From DAOTZU01 sp034433995 (GTDB taxonomy: Bacteria; Chloroflexota; Anaerolineae; UBA1429), in contig DAOTZU010000269.1 of the NCBI GenBank assembly GCA_034433995.1, positions 1-8,669 of the forward strand: a DNA stretch of 8,669 bases, given 5' to 3'. Made by a program: the position numbers and the translations under genes. Every line of letters begins with the position of its first letter. The first letter of the stretch is position 1. Of the stretch, positions 1 through 5,957 are shown in pieces. The notes under the pieces are model-generated. The model was not told the DNA's origin, made no database searches, and saw nothing but the letters and a program-made list of their open reading frames with translations.

Positions 1-510
1 GTCCAGGTCGCCCTGGTCTAGGCGCACCTGGGGCAACCCTGGGCCAAGGCGTTGAGGGTCGAACAGGGCACCGGGTTCCACCGCTGGCAGGCGGGCGCTG
101 TTATCGCCCCAGGCCCAGCCATCCACCCCGCCGGGCTTGACCAGATACTGCCCCGCGCCCAGGCCGGAGTAACGCCACTGCCCCTCTTGCAGATGGAAAT
201 AGCGCCAATACACGCAAGGGGGCTTGGCCAAATCGCATTGGCACCAACAATTCTCTGCCGGGCAGCCCACCCCGGCGATCCGGCAGATCATGCCTTGGTT
301 CGTGGCCAGGTCCAAGCCCGATCGTTGGAACAGCTCCAGGCCGGTGATGGATTCACCGCTGAAGGCCACCCGACGCACGATCACCCTGTCCTCGCCGAAG
401 GAGATGACCACAGCGGCTTCGCTCTCTGTCGTACTTTGGGCCAAGCCACTTTGGACCAGGAGGAGAAGGGCCAACGTCCCGATCAAGCATTTGCGCAAGG
501 CTTGTTGCAT
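1..510 (-). CDS. secreted DUF4430 / transcobalamin C-terminal-like protein, 3' end outside window
   Basis: The frame is open from an ATG at 510 to the window edge (170 codons, no stop), so the protein is truncated here. Residues 1-24 form a signal peptide (basic LRK, then GTLALLLLVQSGLA), so it is exported. Residues 34-140 resemble the DUF4430 beta domain that follows the barrel in intrinsic factor and transcobalamin: a starting strand VVISFGE, a middle CVYWRYFHLQEGQWRYSG, and GQYLVKPGGVDGWAWGD at 120-136, matching the family pattern of an aromatic YW strand followed by a Gly/Asp turn and a W-x-W/F strand. Six cysteines (77, 83, 88, 90, 92, 99) form a cluster that could hold disulfides or a metal. 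A weak GAGAAG lies 4 nt before the ATG. It is the second gene behind the cobalamin riboswitch, after the barrel-repeat protein, so a role in corrinoid binding is inferred. The missing C-terminus may carry an anchor. Confidence 0.85.
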   Translation of the reverse strand, partial: MQQALRKCLIGTLALLLLVQSGLAQSTTESEAAVVISFGEDRVIVRRVAFSGESITGLELFQRSGLDLATNQGMICRIAGVGCPAENCWCQCDLAKPPCVYWRYFHLQEGQWRYSGLGAGQYLVKPGGVDGWAWGDNSARLPAVEPGALFDPQRLGPGLPQVRLDQGDLD

Positions 511-524
511 GATTCTTCTCGCTC

Positions 525-563
525 AAAAATGATTCCTGGGCCTCCGGGTCAGAGAGGCCCAGG
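525..563 (-). terminator. strong intergenic hairpin, possible partial terminator
   Basis: On the minus strand a perfect 10-bp stem (CCTGGGCCTC with GAGGCCCAGG, 9-nt loop, 535-563) is followed after AATCA by TTTTT (525-529). The U-run is short and starts 5 nt after the stem, so termination is probably incomplete. It sits in the 86 bp between the barrel-repeat gene and the DUF4430 gene and could lower expression of the second gene or protect the 3' end of the first mRNA. Confidence 0.55.
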
Positions 564-596
564 ACAAGGGAAGGAGGTTGGTCCCAAGACCACTAT

Positions 597-3365
597 TTAG
601 GAGGCGGCAGGCCGGCCGCCGATTAGGGGCAACCAGAGGTTGCCCACGGGCATCACCTGCAGCGGCAAGGTCTCAAAGAGCAGAGCCGGCACGGCCTGGG
701 CCGTGGCGAGCAGGTTCGCGCCTGTGCCCGGCTGCCATGCAAAGGCGCCGCTGGGCAGTTGGAAATTGAGCAAATCCTCCAGCGGTGAGACGCCGTTCTT
801 TTCCCAAGCGGCGCCGGCCGGATCCTCGCCGGCGGCCAGGAGGCCTTGGATGCCGTAGGCGGTGGAGTTGGCATCGGCATCGGTGCCCCAGGCGGTGGAA
901 TAGGCAAAGCCGCCTGTGGGGCTCTGCTGCGCCCGCAAGTAGGCCACTGCCGCTTGGATCGCTTCGTGGTTGCCGGGAAGGCCGGCAGCGGCCAGGGCTT
1001 GCAGGGCCAGGGCGGTGGTGTTGGAATCGGTGCCCCAGCCGGGGCCGCTCTCCCAGCCGCCATCGGGCTGTTGCAGGGCCAAGAGGGCATTGATCACGGC
1101 CGGCCGGATGGGATAGCGCGTCGCCGCCAGGCCGATTATGGCCCAGGCTTGATCCGTGGCCGAAGGCCCAAAGGCGCCCGTGCCATCATCGTAGGCGAGC
1201 AAAAGCTGCACCAGGTTCTGCCCGCCGAAGGATGCGGGGTTCTGCCGCGCCGCGGCGATGGCGGTGAGGAACTTGCCCATATTGGCGGCGTTCGTGTTCC
1301 AAGTGCCCAAGGCCGTAGCCAGATAGTCCAGCGGCGAGGGACCGTCGGGGGTTGTCTTCCAGGCGGCCACGTCCTCGCCGGCGGCCGCAGCGGCCAGGAC
1401 CACGTCCAAGGTGACGCCCACCGGCGAGCCAAAGGCAGCCGGGAAGGAGCCATCGGCGTTCTGTTGCGTTTTGAGCCAGGCGATGGCCTGCCGCGCGGCC
1501 ACGGGGGCCGGGTTGCGCCGGGGGAAGGTGATCTTGGCCAAGGCCGGGATGGCCTGCACGGTGGCCAAAAGGTTCGGGCCCGTGCCCGGTTGCCATTCAA
1601 AGGCGCCATCCTTCCGTTGCAGCGCCAGGAGGGCATCCGCCGGTTTGCGCACGGTGAGGGTGATGGCCTGGGTGCTGGTCAGGGTCTGGGCCCAAGCCCA
1701 GCCCCTTTCGGGATCCAGCCCGATGGCCAACAGGCCCTGGATGACGTTGGCGGTAGAGTTGGCGTCCGTCTCGGCGGCAAAGGATGCGTCATAGGCGAAA
1801 CCACCATCGGGCATTTGCTGGGCGTGGAGATACGTTACGGCGCTTTGGATGGCCGGGTCGTCGGGCGCCGCGCCGCAGGCGCGCAGGGTCTGGAGGACCA
1901 GGGCGGTGGAATTGCTATCGCTGGCTTGGCCGATGGCCCAGCCCCAACCCCCGTCGGCCTGCTGTTGTGCCCGCAACCAGGCGATGGCCTCGGCCGGAAT
2001 GGGTGTGCCCGTGGCGGCCAGGCCCCACAAGGCCAAACTATGGTTCCAGATGTTTCCGTGGGCATCGTAGGCGCCGGTGGCAGCGTCGTAATAGCCCTGA
2101 AGATCGGCCAAGAGGTTGCGCCCGCCAAAGGCGTAGGGGTTCTCGTTGGCCAGGACCAGGGCCGTGATCAGCCGGCCGATGGTGCCGGCCTCCCGGGAGC
2201 TGCCGGCCCGGCGGGCGAGATAATCCAGCAACGAGACGCCGCCGGCCCCGCGCCAAGTGCGGGGGTTCTCGCCGGCCGCCGAGAGGGCCATCAGGGCTTG
2301 GGTGCTGGCCGAGATCCCACCGGCAAAGCCGCCATCGGGCTGCTGCACGCTACGCAGGTAGGCCAAGGCGCTGCGGATGGCCGGGATAATGCCGGGGAGG
2401 GGCAGGGGCTTGCCCAAGAGGGCCGGAATGGCCTGGGCCGTGGCCAAAAGGTTGGCGCCCGTGCCGGCTTGCCATTCAAAGGCGCCCTCGGCCAACTGCA
2501 AGGCCAAGAGATCGTCCAAGGGGGAACGCTCGCCTTTGCGCCAGGCCGCGCCGAGGGGGTTCTGGCCCAGGGCGATCAGCGCCTGCACAGCGTACGCAGT
2601 AGAGTTGGCATCGGCGGTGGTACCCCAGGCGGTGGAGTAGGTAAAGCCGCCGGTGGGGCTTTGCTGGGCGGCCAGATAGGCCAGGCCCTGGGTCAGGGCC
2701 GCGTGATCCGCCGGCAGGCCTGCCGACGCCAATGCTTGCAAGGCCAGGGCGGTGGTGTTGGAATCGGTGCCCCAGCCGGGGCCGCTTTCCCAGCCGCCAT
2801 CGGGCTGCTGGAGGGCGATCAAGGTGTCGGCGGCGCCGGCGGGCAGCGGCTCGCGGGCGGCCAACAGGCCCAGCATAGCCCAGGCCTGCCCCAAAGCGGA
2901 GGGGGCAAAGGCGCCCGTGGCATCGGCATAACTTTTGACCCGTGCCACCAGGTCCACGCCGGCAAAGGCGCGGGGATCAAGCCCAGCGGCCGCGATGCCG
3001 GCGAGCAGTTTACCCGCCGATGTGGCGTCGGTGGCGAAGGCATCCACCTGAGTGGCCAGATACTCCAAGGCCGATGGCCGGCCGGCGGCCGCGCGCCAGG
3101 AGGAAACCTCCGCGCCGGCGGCCACACCGGCCAGGAGCACGTCCAGGGTGATACTGGCCGGCGAACCAAAGGCGGCGGGGAAGGAACCATCGTCGTTTTG
3201 TTGGCTCAAGAGCCACGCCAAGGCCCGATCCACGGCCTCGGTACGGGTGTGCAGATCGGTCGCAGATAAAGTAGCCATGGGGCCGGCAGCGACGGCGGGG
3301 ATGCTGGTCGCCACCAGCGCCAAAATCATCAGCCAGGCCAAGAAACGTTGCCCAACACGGTGCAT
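597..3365 (-). CDS. secreted prenyltransferase/squalene-cyclase-type alpha/alpha-barrel repeat protein
   Basis: This 922-residue protein starts at the ATG at 3365, which has AAAGGAG 8 nt upstream and opens directly into a signal peptide (HRVGQRFLAWLMILALVATS, cut probably near AVAA, residue 27). A longer frame to 3470 has no such support. The rest is built of QW-type repeats such as LALQQPDGGWESG and YLRAQQSPTGGF, about five per copy in three tandem copies (residues about 44-323, 328-613, 624-902). This is the alpha/alpha-barrel fold shared by terpene cyclases, prenyltransferases and the N-terminal domain of intrinsic factor/transcobalamin. I see no DxDD catalytic motif of squalene-hopene cyclase; the repeats carry DSNTT and DANST instead, so a binding role is more likely than cyclisation. 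The end, VGNLWLPLIGG (907-917), is a short hydrophobic tail. It is the first gene after the cobalamin riboswitch, so extracellular corrinoid binding with the next gene's product is inferred. It could instead be an unrelated glycan- or ligand-binding barrel. Confidence 0.9.
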   Translation of the reverse strand: MHRVGQRFLAWLMILALVATSIPAVAAGPMATLSATDLHTRTEAVDRALAWLLSQQNDDGSFPAAFGSPASITLDVLLAGVAAGAEVSSWRAAAGRPSALEYLATQVDAFATDATSAGKLLAGIAAAGLDPRAFAGVDLVARVKSYADATGAFAPSALGQAWAMLGLLAAREPLPAGAADTLIALQQPDGGWESGPGWGTDSNTTALALQALASAGLPADHAALTQGLAYLAAQQSPTGGFTYSTAWGTTADANSTAYAVQALIALGQNPLGAAWRKGERSPLDDLLALQLAEGAFEWQAGTGANLLATAQAIPALLGKPLPLPGIIPAIRSALAYLRSVQQPDGGFAGGISASTQALMALSAAGENPRTWRGAGGVSLLDYLARRAGSSREAGTIGRLITALVLANENPYAFGGRNLLADLQGYYDAATGAYDAHGNIWNHSLALWGLAATGTPIPAEAIAWLRAQQQADGGWGWAIGQASDSNSTALVLQTLRACGAAPDDPAIQSAVTYLHAQQMPDGGFAYDASFAAETDANSTANVIQGLLAIGLDPERGWAWAQTLTSTQAITLTVRKPADALLALQRKDGAFEWQPGTGPNLLATVQAIPALAKITFPRRNPAPVAARQAIAWLKTQQNADGSFPAAFGSPVGVTLDVVLAAAAAGEDVAAWKTTPDGPSPLDYLATALGTWNTNAANMGKFLTAIAAARQNPASFGGQNLVQLLLAYDDGTGAFGPSATDQAWAIIGLAATRYPIRPAVINALLALQQPDGGWESGPGWGTDSNTTALALQALAAAGLPGNHEAIQAAVAYLRAQQSPTGGFAYSTAWGTDADANSTAYGIQGLLAAGEDPAGAAWEKNGVSPLEDLLNFQLPSGAFAWQPGTGANLLATAQAVPALLFETLPLQVMPVGNLWLPLIGGRPAAS
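660..3236 (-). repeat. three tandem copies of a ~280-codon barrel domain inside one gene
   Basis: Copy 1 is about 2397-3236, copy 2 about 1527-2384, copy 3 about 660-1496. Copies 1 and 3 align without shift at a spacing of 579 residues (for example W192 and W771) and share long identical stretches such as QQPDGGWESGPGWGTDSNTT. The DNA at about 1000-1070 and 2737-2807 differs at only about two positions. Copy 2 has the same layout but is much more diverged (DGGWGWAIGQASDSNST). The arrangement suggests duplication followed by recent gene conversion between copies 1 and 3. Confidence 0.9.
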
Positions 3366-3373
3366 GGGTAGTT

Positions 3374-3380
3374 CTCCTTT
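3374..3380 (-). promoter_or_regulatory. Shine-Dalgarno site fixing the start of the barrel-repeat gene
   Basis: AAAGGAG lies 8 nt before the ATG at 3365. This decides the start in favour of the codon that opens a signal peptide, over an in-frame ATG 35 codons upstream that would place an unrelated, basic leader before it. Confidence 0.85.
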
Positions 3381-3498
3381 GTGCCCAGGGGAGTCCTGTG
3401 AAGGACGCGTGTGGATCCGCAGGCGGCTTATGAGGCCCGAGGCATCGGCAGCCCCCCTTTCCGCTCGCACCGTGGAGCAGGGGGGCAGCTCTGGGGAT

Positions 3499-3525
3499 AA
3501 AAAATCCCTCCCGGCTGCGGGAGGG
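3499..3525 (-). terminator. intrinsic terminator of the cobalamin riboswitch expression platform
   Basis: On the minus strand CCCTCCCG-CAGC-CGGGAGGG is a perfect 8-bp GC-rich stem with a 4-nt loop, followed by ATTTTTT. It lies 57 nt after the aptamer and 133 nt before the start codon. This fits transcriptional control: with B12 bound the RNA stops here, without it transcription goes on into the two secreted-protein genes. The position and form are seen; the switch direction is inferred from the family. Confidence 0.9.
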
Positions 3526-3541
3526 AAAGCATACCTTTGCC

Positions 3542-3576
3542 CATCCCAGCACCTTTCGCGCGAAGGCTTGGGAATG
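3542..3576 (-). promoter_or_regulatory. hairpin after the B12 box, possible P13-like arm
   Basis: Between the B12 box and the terminator an imperfect hairpin forms from CAT-CCC-AGC with GCT-GGG-ATG (two bulged bases) and an inner CCTTC-GCGC-GAAAGG. Its place matches the arm whose loop meets L5 in known cobalamin riboswitches. I could not show a clear loop-loop complement by eye, so its role is uncertain. Confidence 0.45.
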
Positions 3577-3581
3577 AAGGT

Positions 3582-3690
3582 CTGGGGCAGGTAACCTGGC
3601 TTCTCTCACGAGTTACAGTTGCGGGACAGCGTCGGACTTGCACCGACTTCCCCTGTACGCTCCCGGCATCCGGGCCAAGGAGCACCCCAG
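3582..3690 (-). promoter_or_regulatory. cobalamin (B12) riboswitch aptamer, compact form
   Basis: The minus strand shows the hallmarks of the cobalamin riboswitch in order: P1 strand CTGGGG (3685-3690), GGTGCTCC, the core GGGAAGTCGGTGCAAGTCCG with its GTCGG/CCGAC hairpin (3631-3647), CTGTCCCGCAACTGTAA (3613-3629), the B12 box AAGCCAGGTTACCTGCC (3586-3602) and the closing P1 strand CCCCAG (3582-3587). Between CTGTAA and the B12 box there are only about 11 nt (CTC-GTGA-GAG-A), where most members carry a long set of extra helices. It is followed by a terminator and controls the barrel-repeat and DUF4430 genes. Confidence 0.95.
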
Positions 3691-3712
3691 CCTATCCGAT
3701 CAATTCGCATAT

Positions 3713-3741
3713 ATATTACCACCGACGGGGTGGGTTGTCAA
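3713..3741 (-). promoter_or_regulatory. sigma70-type promoter of the riboswitch operon
   Basis: A perfect -35 TTGACA (3736-3741) and a -10 TAATAT (3713-3718) are separated by exactly 17 bp. Transcription would start near 3706, about 16 nt before the aptamer, giving a leader of about 340 nt. The -10 lies in an AT-rich patch (TAATATATAT) that stands out in a GC-rich region. It starts 21 bp after the stop codon of the RraA-like gene. Confidence 0.85.
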
Positions 3742-3761
3742 ATCCTACGATGCTGATATCC

Positions 3762-4643
3762 TCACCAGGTGCGGTGTTTGAGCAGCTCCTGGATGGCCTC
3801 CTTGGGCACGGGCAGCTCGTCCATATGGTCCTCCAGCCAGCGGGAGAAATCCGCCTCGATCTCGTCGGTCCAGCGGGCGTCGATCTGGCCGGGGGTGTAC
3901 TTTTTCTCCCGCAGGCGCTGCTTGCCAAAGGCATCGCGCAGGCGGACCAGCTCCGAGGTCTGGGCCACCTTCTCCGCCAGGTGCGGCGGGATAAAGATGA
4001 CGCCATCGCCGCGGCCCAACACCACGTCGCCGGGCATCACCGTGGCGTGGCCGATGCGCACGGGACAGTTGAACCCCACCAGCATGATGGTGGGCGAGGC
4101 GTAGGAGGGGTGCCAGCCACGGACAAAACTGGTAAAGCCGGGGATGGCCTTGATCCCATCCAGGTCGCGCACGGCGGCATCGTGCACCACGCCGTTGCCC
4201 GAATTGGCATAGATGGCGGTGGAGAGGTTATCACCGATGATGGGCCCCTCCTCGATCTTGCCATAGACATCGGCCACATATACATCACCCTTCACCAGGC
4301 GATCGATGGGCCAGGAGATTTGGTCGCCGATGCAGCCCAAACGGGCGCCCTTTTCCTCCATCAGCTTGCGCATGTCAGGTCGGCGGGGCATGTACAGGGC
4401 CGTCACCGCCCGACCGCAGAGCACCTGGCCGGGGTGGGTGCATTGGAAACCCCCTTCGTATTGCCAATGATAGCCCTCGCCGCGCAACACGCCCCAAGCT
4501 TGGGTGATGGTCACTTGCTTGAGGCGCTCGATCAAGCTATCGGGCACCTTGGGGCGACCGTCCGGGAAGCGCTCCCCCTTCCATTCGGGCGTATACTCGA
4601 TCAACTCTTCCGGTGAGAGGTTCAGTGGGGCAAATTTCTCCAT
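3762..4643 (-). CDS. RraA-family protein (HMG/CHA-aldolase-like fold)
   Basis: The 293-residue protein belongs to the RraA/demethylmenaquinone methyltransferase-like family, which includes class II pyruvate aldolases such as 4-hydroxy-4-methyl-2-oxoglutarate aldolase as well as the RNase E inhibitor RraA. The core spans about residues 45-235: GDN at 137-139, then SGNGVVHDAAVRDLDGI with the family's Arg-Asp pair (R159, D160, which binds divalent metal and substrate in the aldolases), then MPGDVVLGRGDGVIFIPP (203-220). The usual DG before the RD pair is DA here. N- and C-terminal extensions make it longer than RraA itself (about 160 residues). There is no signal peptide. It starts 11 nt after the stop codon of the fucosidase gene, with AAGGAG 4 nt before the ATG in that gap, so the two are probably co-transcribed and coupled. 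A retro-aldol step in sugar-acid breakdown is an inference; the substrate cannot be read from sequence. Confidence 0.9.
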   Translation of the reverse strand: MEKFAPLNLSPEELIEYTPEWKGERFPDGRPKVPDSLIERLKQVTITQAWGVLRGEGYHWQYEGGFQCTHPGQVLCGRAVTALYMPRRPDMRKLMEEKGARLGCIGDQISWPIDRLVKGDVYVADVYGKIEEGPIIGDNLSTAIYANSGNGVVHDAAVRDLDGIKAIPGFTSFVRGWHPSYASPTIMLVGFNCPVRIGHATVMPGDVVLGRGDGVIFIPPHLAEKVAQTSELVRLRDAFGKQRLREKKYTPGQIDARWTDEIEADFSRWLEDHMDELPVPKEAIQELLKHRTW

Positions 4644-4654
4644 CTCGCTCCTTA

Positions 4655-5932
4655 TTAACGAGAGTGCGTGGAATCTCGGTCTTGGCTCTGCAAGACGAGG
4701 ACGGTATCTATGGCGTCAGGGGCGGCGGCGGGGCCGTGGATGACCACATCTCCGCCCTGAAGGCTCACCCGCAGCGCCTGGCGGGCGGGATCGGCCAGCA
4801 GATAGGCCCCCTGCACCTGCCCGGCCAGCCCAGGGACGACGATCCTCCCTCCTTGGGGCCAATCCCAGACGTGGAGATAGACCTTGCCCGGCTTGGCTGT
4901 GCTGCGACACCAGGGCACCTCCTGTATCGGCCCCGGACGTGTGCCATAGATGGATTCGCCGTTGACCTTGAGCCACTGCCCCATGGCCAGCAACCGCTCC
5001 ACGCTGGGCTGAGGGATGATCCCCTCGGCGGTGGGGCCAACATTGAGGAGATAGTTGCCGCCCTTGCTGACGATATCCACCAGCTTGTGCAACAGGTCGG
5101 GTACCGATTTCCAGTTGTGGTCGTCGCTTTTGTAGCCCCAGGTATCGTTGATGGTGGCCGGCGTCTCCCAATCCAAATCCACCGCGCGCTGGGGGATCTT
5201 GTTATCGCCGGCCGAGGCGTAATCTCCCAAGGTGTTGCCCAGGCGGCCGCAGACCAAACAATCCGGCTGGAGCTGGCGGCACAGCTCCAGGAGCGACCGG
5301 CTCTGGGCGGCGGTGATGCTCAGGGGCGTGTCGAACCAGATCAGGGCCACCGGGCCATAGTTGGTGAGCAGTTCGCGCAGATGGGGCTTGACGGTATCGT
5401 CCAGATAGGCCTGGAAATCCTTCTTCTGCGGGTCGTAATCCCAATCGTTGCCCACGCCGTTGGGATGGTGCCAATCCTGGGTTTGAGAGTAGTAAAAGCC
5501 CAGCCTCATGCCCTGCCTCTGGCACTCGGCGGCCAGCTCCTTGAGCACGTCGCGGCGAAAGGGCGTGGCATCCACGATGTTGTAGCGATTCACCTTGGAG
5601 CCAAAGAGACAAAAGCCATCGTGGTGTTTGGAGGTGATCACCATGTATTTTTGGCCGGCTTTCTTGGCCAAGGCCACCCACTCGGCGGCGTCAAAGCGCA
5701 CGGGGTTGAATTGCTGGGCCAGTTGCTCGTATTCGCGCACCGGGATGCGGGCGCGGTGCATGATCCATTCGCCGATGCCGGGGATCTTTTCCCCTTTCCA
5801 TTCCCCCGCCGGGATGGCATAGAGCCCCCAGTGGATGAACAGGCCGAACTTGGCCTCGCGCCACCAATTCAAGCGCGGGTCATGCCGGGCCTCTGGTCGC
5901 TGGCTACGGTCGCTGCGGATAGCATCGTCCAT
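4655..5932 (-). CDS. alpha-L-fucosidase, glycoside hydrolase family 29
   Basis: The 425-residue protein hydrolyses terminal alpha-L-fucose by a retaining mechanism if it acts like its family. GH29 signatures are clear: KFGLFIHWGLYAIPAGEW (28-45), TSKHHDGFCLF (100-110), GPVALIWFDTPL (193-204) with D201 in the place of the nucleophile, DWETPATINDTWGY (254-267), and GGNYLLNVGPTAEGIIPQPS (291-310). Residues about 335-425 look like the small beta-sandwich domain at the C-terminus. The length is normal for the family. The start chosen has AAGGGAG 8 nt upstream; an earlier in-frame ATG at 6049 would read through repeat DNA. There is no signal peptide, so it should act in the cytoplasm on imported fucosylated oligosaccharides. 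It is the first gene of a pair with the RraA-like gene. No promoter is evident close upstream. Confidence 0.95.
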   Translation of the reverse strand: MDDAIRSDRSQRPEARHDPRLNWWREAKFGLFIHWGLYAIPAGEWKGEKIPGIGEWIMHRARIPVREYEQLAQQFNPVRFDAAEWVALAKKAGQKYMVITSKHHDGFCLFGSKVNRYNIVDATPFRRDVLKELAAECQRQGMRLGFYYSQTQDWHHPNGVGNDWDYDPQKKDFQAYLDDTVKPHLRELLTNYGPVALIWFDTPLSITAAQSRSLLELCRQLQPDCLVCGRLGNTLGDYASAGDNKIPQRAVDLDWETPATINDTWGYKSDDHNWKSVPDLLHKLVDIVSKGGNYLLNVGPTAEGIIPQPSVERLLAMGQWLKVNGESIYGTRPGPIQEVPWCRSTAKPGKVYLHVWDWPQGGRIVVPGLAGQVQGAYLLADPARQALRVSLQGGDVVIHGPAAAPDAIDTVLVLQSQDRDSTHSR

Positions 5933-5940
5933 GATCGTGA

Positions 5941-5947
5941 CTCCCTT
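5941..5947 (-). promoter_or_regulatory. Shine-Dalgarno site fixing the start of the fucosidase
   Basis: AAGGGAG lies 8 nt before the ATG at 5932, between the repeat array and the gene. It rules against the earlier in-frame ATG at 6049, which would add 39 residues encoded by repeat sequence. Confidence 0.8.
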
Positions 5948-5957
5948 CGATAACGGC

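Noticed and set aside
846..3269. 807-codon open frame on the plus strand opposite the barrel-repeat gene
   Set aside because: It is glycine-rich, low-complexity sequence that mirrors the repeats of the minus-strand gene. The minus strand has a signal peptide, ribosome site and clear family repeats.
597..3365. Squalene-hopene cyclase or other terpene cyclase
   Set aside because: The QW-type repeats fit the fold, but I see no DxDD catalytic motif. The signal peptide and B12 riboswitch speak for a secreted binding protein.
3537..4616. 359-codon plus-strand frame across the riboswitch and RraA-like gene
   Set aside because: It runs through the riboswitch and terminator and shows no domain; the minus strand encodes a clear RraA-family protein.
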